From contig NZ_CAUCSQ010000041.1 of the NCBI RefSeq assembly GCF_958445495.1, forward strand, positions 1 to 36,693: a stretch of DNA of 36,693 nt, in the 5' to 3' direction. Within the stretch, counting starts at the first letter, position 1; the number at the start of each line of letters is the position of its first letter. The notes under the pieces were generated by a model. It had not been told where the DNA came from, searched no databases, and saw nothing but the letters and a program-made list of their open reading frames with translations. A program made the position numbers and the translations under genes. This document shows positions 25,541-33,489 of the stretch, piece after piece. The stretch is from an uncultured Bacteroides sp. (GTDB lineage: Bacteria; Bacteroidota; Bacteroidia; Bacteroidales; Bacteroidaceae).

Positions 25541-26902
25541 ATGAAAAAGATAATAATATGTTTATTCTTGTCGGCCGGACTGAGTGGTTGTCATGTGTAC
25601 CGAACTTATGAGCGTCCGAACGTGGCGGTTGCAGACAGTCTGTACCGACAGCCTGCGGTTGCCGGGGATACTGCCTCGGTTGCCTCTCTTTCATGGAAGG
25701 AGTTATTTACTGACCCTTTGTTGCAACGGCTTATTGAGACGGGTATCATGAACAATACCGATTTGAGCATTGCCCGTTTGAAAGTAAAGGAGGCGGAAGC
25801 GTTATTGCTTTCTTCCAAATTGGCTTATTTGCCTTCGGTATCGCTCGTTCCGCAAGGGACGTTGAGCAGTGTGGACGGTTCGAAAACTTCCAAAACTTAT
25901 GATTTGGCGGTGGCGGCGGATTGGGAGTTGGATATTTTCGGAAAGCTTACGAATGCCAAACGGGGTGCCAAGGCTGCTCTCGAACAGAGTGAGGCTTACA
26001 GGCAAGCTGTACAGACGCAACTGGTAGCAACGATTGCCAATAGTTATTACACCTTGTTGATGCTTGATAAACAACTGGAGATTACCCGTCGTACGGCTGA
26101 GACATGGAACGAGAATCTGCGTGCGATGAAGGCGTTGAAGAGGGCCGGGCAAACGACGGAGATGGCTGTTGCCCAGACTGAAGCGAGTAAGTTATCGGCA
26201 GATGCTTCCATTCTTTCCATTGAGCAGCAAATTAGTGAAATGGAGAATTCTCTTTCTGCTCTGTTGGGGATGTCGCCGCAAGTGATAGAGCGTTCTGCAC
26301 TGGACAATCAGAGCTTTCCGGAGTCTCTTTCAACCGGAGTGCCGTTGCAGTTGTTGCAACGTCGTCCCGATATTCGTCAAAGGGAAGCGGAGTTGACCGC
26401 TGCTTTTTATGCTACCAATCAGGCGCGTTCCGCTTTTTATCCTGCTATCACATTGAGCGGTTCTGCCGGGTGGACGAACTCGGCAGGCGGTGGCATAACT
26501 AATCCCGGACAGTGGTTGCTTTCCGCTGTCGGCTCATTGGTTCAGCCGCTTTTCAACCGTGGACAGAATATCGCTAACTTAAAAATTGCTAAGGCACAAC
26601 AGGAAGAGGCTTTGCTCACTTTCCGTCAAAGCTTGCTCGATGCGGGAACGGAAGTAAACGATGCACTGGTACAATGGCAAAAGGCACGGGGACGTTTGGC
26701 GCTTTCCGAACAACAAGTCGCTTCACTTCAGTCTGCGGTGCGTAGTTCGGAACTGTTAATGCGGCATAGTTCGCAAAATTATCTGGAAGTGCTTACTGCC
26801 CGTCAGACTCTTCTGCAAGCTGAATTATCTGTCGCCTCCAACCGTTTTGACGAGATACAGGGAGTTATTAATCTTTATCACGCTTTGGGAGGAGGATACT
26901 AG
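25541..26902 (+). CDS. Outer-membrane efflux channel lipoprotein, TolC/OprM family
   Basis: A 453-residue NodT/OprM-type outer-membrane factor. The signal peptide ends in LSGC, with lipidated cysteine at residue 17. Two internally similar OEP repeats with long Ala/Leu/Gln-rich helices (NNTDLSIARLKVKEAEALLL; LQLLQRRPDIRQREAELTAA) are typical. An in-frame TTG at 25529 could extend it by four residues, but MKKIIICLFLSAGLSGC at 25541 gives a proper signal peptide. It is the last gene of the RND operon, 12 nt after the permease stop, and is followed by a 12-bp hairpin. Confidence 0.94.
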   Translation: MKKIIICLFLSAGLSGCHVYRTYERPNVAVADSLYRQPAVAGDTASVASLSWKELFTDPLLQRLIETGIMNNTDLSIARLKVKEAEALLLSSKLAYLPSVSLVPQGTLSSVDGSKTSKTYDLAVAADWELDIFGKLTNAKRGAKAALEQSEAYRQAVQTQLVATIANSYYTLLMLDKQLEITRRTAETWNENLRAMKALKRAGQTTEMAVAQTEASKLSADASILSIEQQISEMENSLSALLGMSPQVIERSALDNQSFPESLSTGVPLQLLQRRPDIRQREAELTAAFYATNQARSAFYPAITLSGSAGWTNSAGGGITNPGQWLLSAVGSLVQPLFNRGQNIANLKIAKAQQEEALLTFRQSLLDAGTEVNDALVQWQKARGRLALSEQQVASLQSAVRSSELLMRHSSQNYLEVLTARQTLLQAELSVASNRFDEIQGVINLYHALGGGY

Positions 26903-26946
26903 TGGCATCCGTTTCTCTCTAAATTCAGGAATATGTTTGTTCTATA

Positions 26947-26988
26947 CCAGTGTACAAGGGGCTATTAGGGTGGCGGCTTGTACACTGG
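26947..26988 (+). terminator. Hairpin at the end of the RND operon
   Basis: CCAGTGTACAAG (26947-26958) and CTTGTACACTGG (26977-26988) are perfect 12-bp complements around an 18-nt loop. It lies 45 nt after the channel gene, between convergent operons. No U-tract follows; given the stem strength, a terminator or mRNA-end stabiliser is most likely. Confidence 0.65.
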
Positions 26989-27090
26989 AGTGAGATACCG
27001 GAGATGTGTCTTTTCTTATTGAATTTATGATACTGTGTTGATTTTTGTGGTATGTGCGCTTGTCTAATGTAGTGATAATTATTTTTATTG

Positions 27091-28482
27091 TTATTCCAAA
27101 ATGAGCTCTATGACAGGTACCTCAACATTAGGACGTTCTACAGGTAAAGTGATGATGACATCATCTACTCCTGTATTCTCGGTCGTATGGCTTCCCTTTT
27201 TAGTTTCAGTACGGAATTTCAATTCAGAATGGTCATTTAATAATTGGGCATATTTGATTTTACCTTTGTATCGTTTTAAATATAAAGATTTAAAAGGCCA
27301 TTCTAAAACATGTATGTACAATCGTTTAGTAGTGGGATTGTACGTGAGAATACAATTATTGGGACATGAATATTCTGTAGGAGCGACAGTGCATCCGTAA
27401 ATGGCATTACCGTGAAAACGCATCCAATGTGCTAAACCATTTAAACGCTCTATGGCGCGTTCATCAAAAACACCTCTTGCTGTTGGACCGACGTTTAATA
27501 ATAGGTTCCCTCCTTTACTGACTGTTTCAGCTAGCATTACAATTAACTGATGTACGCTTTTCCAATTGGATTCATCTCGGTTATACCCCCATGAACCGGA
27601 AAATGTCTGGCACGTTTCCCAAGGGACTCGTTGATTGTTTATTGTAGGCCATTGTTGTGGCATGAATTGTTCCGGAGTGATATAATCCCATCCTTGACTA
27701 TTGGAGGATAATCCGAGGCGATTGTTTATTATAATTTGTGGCTGTAATTTTCGTACTAATTTGATAATGCCTTCTGCATCCCAGTCTTTGCTGGTTTTTC
27801 CGTTTTCTCCTTCTGCATAAGTATAATCCATGAAAAGTTCATCAATCTGTCCAAATTCAGTGAGTAATTCGGTTAGTTGGTTTTTCATATATTCCCTATA
27901 TTTTGCCATGTCGCGGTTTTTATTCAATTCTTTTAATGTTTGGGGATTCTGTGGCATTTGCGGGTGATTGCGATCGATGGTAAAATCCGGATGGTGCCAA
28001 TCCAATAATGAATAATAAAATCCGATACGTATGCCTTCGTTACGGAAAGCATTGACTAGTGGTTTCAGAATATCCTTTTTATAGGGGGTATTGGTTATTT
28101 TGTAGTCAGTATATTTACTGTCCCACATACAAAAACCGTCGTGGTGTTTAGTCGTAAATACCATATATTTAATCCCGGCTGCTTTAGCTATACGCGCCCA
28201 TTCTTTGGGATTGTATAAATCTGGATTAAAGTAATCTTTGTATCGGTTATAATGTTCGTCAGACATTTTTTCCCTTCTTTTCACCCATTCGTGGCGGGCA
28301 GGCATAGCATACAGTCCCCAATGGATAAATAGACCGAATCTGTCATGCGTCCACCAGGCCATACGTTCTGTTCTATTTATAGGAGAATCAGATTCTCTTT
28401 TAGAAGTATTTATAGCATTTGTCTGCTGATAAGTAAAAGATAGGCAGAGAAGGGTGTATATAATAATTTTTCTCATATTCAT
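27091..28482 (-). CDS. Alpha-L-fucosidase, GH29 family
   Basis: A 463-residue secreted glycosidase, last gene of the minus-strand PUL operon. Signal peptide about residues 1-23 (KIIIYTLLCLSFTYQQTNA). The GH29 barrel shows RFGLFIHWGLYAMPARHEWV (49-67), FTTKHHDGFCMWDSKYTDY (109-127), GFYYSLLDWHHPDF (154-167) and a GNLLLNVGPTARG motif. The position equivalent to the catalytic aspartate is D219 in DELFMDYTYAEG, where many GH29 enzymes have WFDG; this local change may mark a subgroup with altered specificity. It should release alpha-linked L-fucose, or a similar sugar, in the periplasm. The ATG shares one base with the upstream gene's stop (TAATG); a second ATG two codons in is also possible. Confidence 0.9.
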   Translation of the reverse strand: MNMRKIIIYTLLCLSFTYQQTNAINTSKRESDSPINRTERMAWWTHDRFGLFIHWGLYAMPARHEWVKRREKMSDEHYNRYKDYFNPDLYNPKEWARIAKAAGIKYMVFTTKHHDGFCMWDSKYTDYKITNTPYKKDILKPLVNAFRNEGIRIGFYYSLLDWHHPDFTIDRNHPQMPQNPQTLKELNKNRDMAKYREYMKNQLTELLTEFGQIDELFMDYTYAEGENGKTSKDWDAEGIIKLVRKLQPQIIINNRLGLSSNSQGWDYITPEQFMPQQWPTINNQRVPWETCQTFSGSWGYNRDESNWKSVHQLIVMLAETVSKGGNLLLNVGPTARGVFDERAIERLNGLAHWMRFHGNAIYGCTVAPTEYSCPNNCILTYNPTTKRLYIHVLEWPFKSLYLKRYKGKIKYAQLLNDHSELKFRTETKKGSHTTENTGVDDVIITLPVERPNVEVPVIELILE

Positions 28483-29261
28483 TATTTTATAGGTAAAATT
28501 TTATTCATTAAATCTACGAAGATAGCCGCCATTCGTTGTTGCATATAGGATTGTTCTCCTCGTATGGGATGGTGTCCGTAAGCTATACCTTCTGTAATTT
28601 GAATGTCCGTAGAGTATAGTTGGCTGAATGGTTTTTCCGTAACAGGATGCGATACGTTTTTGGAGAATCCGATATATTTGTCAAATTCAATTAAAGGTAA
28701 TCCCCATTTGGCTGCAAGTTTCCTGATACTTGTATTATAAACAGTGCGGCAATCATGCCAGTGAGTACATAATACGATAATTGCAGGTTTGCCGTAAGGT
28801 GTATTGTAATATTGGGATGTAGTGTCGTTACGTAATTCATAGCATTCTGTAATGTAACGTTTAATGACATAGTCATAGGCTGCTGCATAATTACTCCTAT
28901 CAAATGGAACTTTATAATCTGTATATTTGTTTTTTAACTGAAGTTCCTCATATACGTCTTTGTTGTGAACTTGCATAATGACTAATGCATCGATTTCTTC
29001 CAATTCTTTTTTAGAATAAAGGGTACCGTCCGCCATTCTGTTAGCTGTATTGGCTATAGCTTCTCCGCCGATAGCCCGGTTTATAGCCTTAGCATTCAGT
29101 TTGCGGCAACCAATTTCAAACCATCCGTTTTGGGGAGAAGCAAATGAAGCTCCTGTTAATAAAATATTGTATTCCGTTGCTTTATCTTTTTCCGGAGTCT
29201 GCGCTATTGCTGTCCCAACAAAAATAGGGAATAACAGTACGGTTAAAAATGTCTTTTTCAT
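28482..29261 (-). CDS. Secreted SGNH-like hydrolase (DUF5040-type), possible deacetylase
   Basis: A 259-residue protein with signal peptide MKKTFLTVLLFPIFVGTAIA. Features resemble SGNH/GDSL esterases: a GASFAS block near the N-terminus in place of GDS (about residues 36-41), a glycine block AIGGEAIANTANRM, an HNKD segment, and a C-terminal YGHHPIRGEQSYMQQRMA where the catalytic His would sit. It resembles the DUF5040 group. It probably removes acetyl or another ester group from the PUL glycan, inferred from fold and neighbours. It is the third gene of a four-gene operon, 11 nt after the GH67-like gene and overlapping the fucosidase start by one base. Confidence 0.75.
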   Translation of the reverse strand: MKKTFLTVLLFPIFVGTAIAQTPEKDKATEYNILLTGASFASPQNGWFEIGCRKLNAKAINRAIGGEAIANTANRMADGTLYSKKELEEIDALVIMQVHNKDVYEELQLKNKYTDYKVPFDRSNYAAAYDYVIKRYITECYELRNDTTSQYYNTPYGKPAIIVLCTHWHDCRTVYNTSIRKLAAKWGLPLIEFDKYIGFSKNVSHPVTEKPFSQLYSTDIQITEGIAYGHHPIRGEQSYMQQRMAAIFVDLMNKILPIK

Positions 29262-29272
29262 ATTTTCTTTAT

Positions 29273-31021
29273 TTATGGTTTATCTATAGTTCTGTATTTA
29301 TCTACGGTGGGATTTAATCCTTGTTCTAAATTGTGATAAAGCGGAGGATTGTTGAAGTCAAAACTATACGGCTCGTAAAGTGTGGCACAATCTGGATGTG
29401 TTTGAACAAATTTTTTATATTCTTTCCATAGCTGGTCATACTTGTCGATAGCTTTACGAATATTTTTAGTGTCATATTTTCCACTTATATCTCCTTCGTA
29501 ACCTTTGAGCATGATGATCCAGCCTTGTTCGTATATCGAATATAAAAGAAATCCGTATTTGGCAGAAGTTTGTAAATAGCGTTTTAGTATCGGATTACCT
29601 GTTTGTATTTTGTTGGCAAGTGAAACAATTTCTTTCCAGATAGCGACACTTTGGGATTTTTCCAGTATAAATTCATGAGTCAAGCTTTGTTCTACAATTG
29701 TCTTGAGATTCTGTTTTAATTCTTTTTCTCCTCCGATAAATTGATCTCTTGTCCACCAGACATTAATGGGTAGTATCAAAGAGGCTCTACCTCTAACAAT
29801 GGCATCGGCAGACAGAAGAGAGAGACGGTGGAAATGTTCTATGTCTTTTCCTTTGAATCCGTTAGTTATGGCATATTTCTTAAATAATTCTTTCTCCGGT
29901 AATGACATGTGATTTGCCCAGTTAGCAAGTATTGCTACATTGATATCACACCATAATTCATTTTTGATGTATGGGCCTCTCCATCCTCCTCCTCTTGACC
30001 ACGTCCAGATTCCTGCAAAATTGGGATTCGATTTTAACTGGTTTAAACAGTAAGGTTGGGAGTCTGATTTTAATTCTTCAAATCCGTTTAGTACACCATC
30101 TGCAATATAATTGGGATATGCACCTTTCCCTTCATATTCACGTTGGCACTCAACTTCTACAATTTGTTTGTGTTTACCTATTCCTAAAGTGGGATTGAAT
30201 TTATAAGTTCGATGATAGTCTCCTTGTACGTGTTTTATGCACAGGTATAAATTAGGATGGGGATCGACACTGTTTGTCACAGAAAGGTAATATTGGGGAT
30301 TAATATGGAAGTAGCCAAAATCCCATGTACGATAGAATACCTTTTTATTTTGACGTATGCACACTTCTTCTCTCAGTAGATTCATTAAATCACGATGTAT
30401 TTTTTCTCCTCCGTCTGTTTTATAGATAGAGTTATGTTCCCATGATTTTTCATTTCTTGGTATAGGACCGTTACCTGTGTGATAAGGTGTGTTTTGTAAG
30501 TAAGTTTCTCCTACGCGAATAACTAGTCCGTCGAGTTTTGGAAAACGTTCAAATATTTCTCGAATCATAATTCTGTGTATTTCTTGTGTTTTAGGACGTG
30601 TAAAGTCTATTCGTCCTGTCGCATCGCAAATTTCATTTTTATAAATTTCTACCAGACGTTTAGGGAGTACGATGATATCTGTAAAATAATATGCTTCCAA
30701 TCCTGCTTTATGGATGGATTCTATTTTGTTTTCTATGCGAGTGGCAACAGAATCTGTCCATAAGTGTTCCTGAGAACCTATCGGGCATATTTGAGGATTT
30801 AATTTGTTGTATGTAATAGCTGTATGTACAGATTGAAATTCATTAACGACTTGTGCGTTAAAACCATATTGTGCAAGATTTCCGGGTTCATTGAACCATG
30901 TGTTCGTAAAAGGTTCACCGGGGTTATGGTGGACCATATCCATGATAATGGGAGTTTGAGCAAATAAATAACTCCACAGTACGTTGACAAATACAAGGAT
31001 TGGAAATAGGCGCTTTCTCAT
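29273..31021 (-). CDS. Secreted GH67-like glycoside hydrolase candidate
   Basis: A 582-residue protein with signal peptide MRKRLFPILVFVNVLWSYLFA. The frame opens at 31078, but the stretch before residue M (31021) is an AT-rich non-signal leader overlapping the upstream gene. The sequence suggests a beta/alpha barrel: FPKLDGLVIRVGETY, FYRTWDFGYFHINPQYYL, an IVEVECQREYEGKGAYPNYI segment (about residue 290) that echoes the ELQ-QEYTGQ region of GH67 alpha-glucuronidases, and IWTWSRGGGWRGPY (about 340). A helical region follows. I infer a carbohydrate-active enzyme, perhaps acting on uronic-acid links, but this is resemblance only. It starts 7 nt after the beta-helix gene. Confidence 0.65.
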   Translation of the reverse strand: MRKRLFPILVFVNVLWSYLFAQTPIIMDMVHHNPGEPFTNTWFNEPGNLAQYGFNAQVVNEFQSVHTAITYNKLNPQICPIGSQEHLWTDSVATRIENKIESIHKAGLEAYYFTDIIVLPKRLVEIYKNEICDATGRIDFTRPKTQEIHRIMIREIFERFPKLDGLVIRVGETYLQNTPYHTGNGPIPRNEKSWEHNSIYKTDGGEKIHRDLMNLLREEVCIRQNKKVFYRTWDFGYFHINPQYYLSVTNSVDPHPNLYLCIKHVQGDYHRTYKFNPTLGIGKHKQIVEVECQREYEGKGAYPNYIADGVLNGFEELKSDSQPYCLNQLKSNPNFAGIWTWSRGGGWRGPYIKNELWCDINVAILANWANHMSLPEKELFKKYAITNGFKGKDIEHFHRLSLLSADAIVRGRASLILPINVWWTRDQFIGGEKELKQNLKTIVEQSLTHEFILEKSQSVAIWKEIVSLANKIQTGNPILKRYLQTSAKYGFLLYSIYEQGWIIMLKGYEGDISGKYDTKNIRKAIDKYDQLWKEYKKFVQTHPDCATLYEPYSFDFNNPPLYHNLEQGLNPTVDKYRTIDKP

Positions 31022-31028
31022 AATGATA

Positions 31029-33143
31029 TTATTGATGATTATTAGTAATTTGTTGATCTTTGATAGAATCAAAACCATTTTGTTGTTGTTTTATAGAATT
31101 TATTAATTGAGTTCTATCTGGTAAAGAAATGCGATATTGGTCTATGTATAGTCCACATTTATCTAATTGGTATTTATCTATATGGGTAATTTCTTGTATA
31201 TTTTTCAAGCTTTTTCGAATAGATATTTCTTGGAATCTCAAATTTGGAATTGATAGATTTGTGTTATTACCAAAGTATGAGTAACGGAAATCTTCCTCTT
31301 TCCCTTCTTTTCGTAATCCACAATGACAATTAATAAATATATTCTCTGCTATGCTATTATCGATGGGTAATTCCAGATGTTCGGTTTGTAGAAACTTGCT
31401 TATTCCAGGATAGACATTGTCCCAGTTCCCTTTATTTATCTGAAAAACTTTGAATAAATGATTAAAATCTGGATTTTTTGCATTATAGTTGCGCGTTTTT
31501 CCACGGGCATCAATACTTATGCCTGCTGCGCTACAATTAAAATATAAGTTATTATGAATATAATTACAATGTCCTCCTCCGATAATAGTACCGGAAACGG
31601 CTTGATGAATTACATTGTTATAAATTGAGTCTCCGGCATGTCCGTCATCTGCATATAAGGCATTAGCTCGTGGTGAATGATGAATGAAATTGTAGCGTAG
31701 GACATTACCTCGGGAGGTCCAATCCCAACGACTATAAAAAGCTCCGACATCTCCTGTTACTCTAGCTATGTCGAATACTTCATTATATTCCATTATATTG
31801 TTGTTCCCTCCATAAATAAAAGCTGCATGAGGAGCATTATGTACCAGATTGTGTCGAACAATGACGCCAACTGCATTACCTTCTTTTATTCCGATTCCCG
31901 TAGTAAAAGCTCCAAGTTTTACGGCGGGTGCATAACTACGTTGAATTTCACCGAAGCGAGTGAAATAATTGTTCTCTATTAAATGCTTACAAGCAATCAA
32001 TTTTTTTCTATTACCTCCGGATACTTCGATACAGGTACGTCCGATATAATCAAAATTATTACTTTGTATTCTGTTTGATTTTCCTCCTTGGATGATTAAT
32101 GCATCTCCTAATATGTTCTTGAAGTTACATCCGGCAATCAGACAATTTGTGGCATTTTTCATGATAATACCATTACCTGAATGATTCTTAAAGGAAATGT
32201 TTTCTATTTTTATATTATTGGAATTTATAATTTTAATCAATGGAATAGTGTCCGATATAATGCTTAATAAATCTTCATCAAAGTGCTTGGGAGGAAAAAG
32301 GTATAATTTTTGAGTTGTAAAATCAATACACCATTCTCCAGGCTGGTCTATTTCTTCGAGTAAATTTTCTACATAATATTCTTCTTTTCCAGAACCGTAT
32401 GGTCGATGATATTTGGAACCGATACCGCCGAATATTCCTACATCTTTTCCTTTCTTTGTCTCTATCCCCACACTATGAGTGACAGTTTGTTTGATAGGAT
32501 CGATTTCTTTTATACGTACAGTCCAGGCTTGCCAGGGAATACGCCAGTAACCTGTAAACCATATACCGTTTTTGACGGTCTTTGCCCATTTGGCGTGTTC
32601 TGGATCACTATATTCGAAAGTTCCTCCTTGTTTAGATGTTCCAAAATTGTCGATTACTTTTTTCATATATAGATAACCTTTGTTAGGGTAGCGTGAAAGA
32701 GGGAGTAATTCATTGTTGTAAATGAGTTGTGGAAAGTTCTTTCGTTCTTTCATTAAATCAGGAAACTTTGGAACGTTAATGCCAATTTCCGATAAATCTA
32801 CTTCCATAATCATTTCTTGGGCATTTGGATGAATTCTGTTTTTGATTTGGATATCTTTAACAGGTTTCAATTTTCCTTTCAAGGATTTATCATATCGGAA
32901 TTGTACTTTCCCCGGATTTTTACTCTTTATCGTTATCCCCTTTTTACAGTCTTTTATTTCTATGCTTTTATTTAGAATATACTCTCCGTCATAAAATAAA
33001 ATGGAACTTCCGTCTGTCGCGGCTTTTTGGATGGCGATTTGGATGGAGTCTCTTTCTAAGAGTGGAGAAAGGTGAATAATACTTTGTCCCGGACAGGGAA
33101 ATGTGAAAGTACAGGCTAATAATAAAGTCAGTAAATGTTTCAT
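31029..33143 (-). CDS. Secreted right-handed beta-helix protein, possible GH141-like enzyme
   Basis: A 704-residue protein with signal peptide MKHLLTLLLACTFTFPCPG, first gene of the operon. After an N-terminal beta domain, residues from about 310 onwards show parallel beta-helix rungs rich in Asn and Gly (NNIKIENISFKNHSGNGIIM, NRIQSNNFDYIGRTCIEV, VIVRHNLVHNAPHAAFIYGG, IMEYNEVFDIARVTGDVGAF). Conserved acidic positions occur in GDVGAFYSRWDW (about 465-475) and ALYADDGHAGDSIYNN (about 495-510). This pattern resembles GH141 (known for alpha-L-fucosidase and xylanase activity) and related polysaccharide-active helices. Co-transcription with a fucosidase and an esterase supports a glycan role; the reaction is unproven. 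Confidence 0.75.
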   Translation of the reverse strand: MKHLLTLLLACTFTFPCPGQSIIHLSPLLERDSIQIAIQKAATDGSSILFYDGEYILNKSIEIKDCKKGITIKSKNPGKVQFRYDKSLKGKLKPVKDIQIKNRIHPNAQEMIMEVDLSEIGINVPKFPDLMKERKNFPQLIYNNELLPLSRYPNKGYLYMKKVIDNFGTSKQGGTFEYSDPEHAKWAKTVKNGIWFTGYWRIPWQAWTVRIKEIDPIKQTVTHSVGIETKKGKDVGIFGGIGSKYHRPYGSGKEEYYVENLLEEIDQPGEWCIDFTTQKLYLFPPKHFDEDLLSIISDTIPLIKIINSNNIKIENISFKNHSGNGIIMKNATNCLIAGCNFKNILGDALIIQGGKSNRIQSNNFDYIGRTCIEVSGGNRKKLIACKHLIENNYFTRFGEIQRSYAPAVKLGAFTTGIGIKEGNAVGVIVRHNLVHNAPHAAFIYGGNNNIMEYNEVFDIARVTGDVGAFYSRWDWTSRGNVLRYNFIHHSPRANALYADDGHAGDSIYNNVIHQAVSGTIIGGGHCNYIHNNLYFNCSAAGISIDARGKTRNYNAKNPDFNHLFKVFQINKGNWDNVYPGISKFLQTEHLELPIDNSIAENIFINCHCGLRKEGKEEDFRYSYFGNNTNLSIPNLRFQEISIRKSLKNIQEITHIDKYQLDKCGLYIDQYRISLPDRTQLINSIKQQQNGFDSIKDQQITNNHQ

Positions 33144-33178
33144 TGTATTATATTTGATTATTGAAAATAGAACAAGTG

Positions 33179-33186
33179 CAAAAGTA
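33179..33186 (-). promoter_or_regulatory. Promoter -7 box of the PUL enzyme operon
   Basis: On the minus strand TACTTTTG (33186-33179) matches TAnnTTTG, about 36 nt before the beta-helix gene. No good -33 box at 19-21 nt, so activation by a regulator outside this window is likely. Confidence 0.5.
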
Positions 33187-33300
33187 TCGTGATTTAGCCA
33201 ATCTTTTTAATAAAGGTATTTCAAAATATATGAGATTTGTTTCATGAGTTATTCGAGGTATTTTATATCATTGCAGAAAAGATGAAAAACATAACGGTTG

Positions 33301-33359
33301 AAATCGGTACAAATCGTTTGAATTTACATATCATGTAACATGCATTATATAAATGTAAC
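33301..33359. promoter_or_regulatory. Repeat cluster in the divergent PUL control region, possible operator
   Basis: In the 346-bp gap between the divergent PUL operons, AAATCG recurs exactly 10 bp apart (33301-33306, 33311-33316). TTACAT-ATC-ATGTAA (33324-33338) is a 15-bp inverted repeat, and ATGTAAC occurs twice 20 bp apart (33333-33339, 33353-33359). Helical-turn spacing suggests protein binding. The remainder of the gap holds promoter boxes and no ORF I would trust. Confidence 0.4.
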
Positions 33360-33410
33360 CGGTGTTGTGATGAAGATGCTATTCTTATATATTTTGAAGC
33401 ATAAGTGCTA

Positions 33411-33439
33411 ATTGCCGTGCTATCTAATGCCTATTTTTG
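33411..33439 (+). promoter_or_regulatory. susC-like gene promoter
   Basis: TATTTTTG (33432-33439) is a -7 match. ATTG (33411-33414) 17 nt upstream is a marginal -33 element. The ATG is at 33490, about 50 nt downstream. Confidence 0.5.
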
Positions 33440-33489
33440 CATCTGTAGTTAAACAATACTAAGTAACCTTTATTAAATTTTTAATTATT

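Noticed and set aside
26947..26988. Invertible-promoter recombination site
   Set aside because: The arms are only 18 nt apart and lie between convergent gene ends with no promoter between them; a terminator is simpler.
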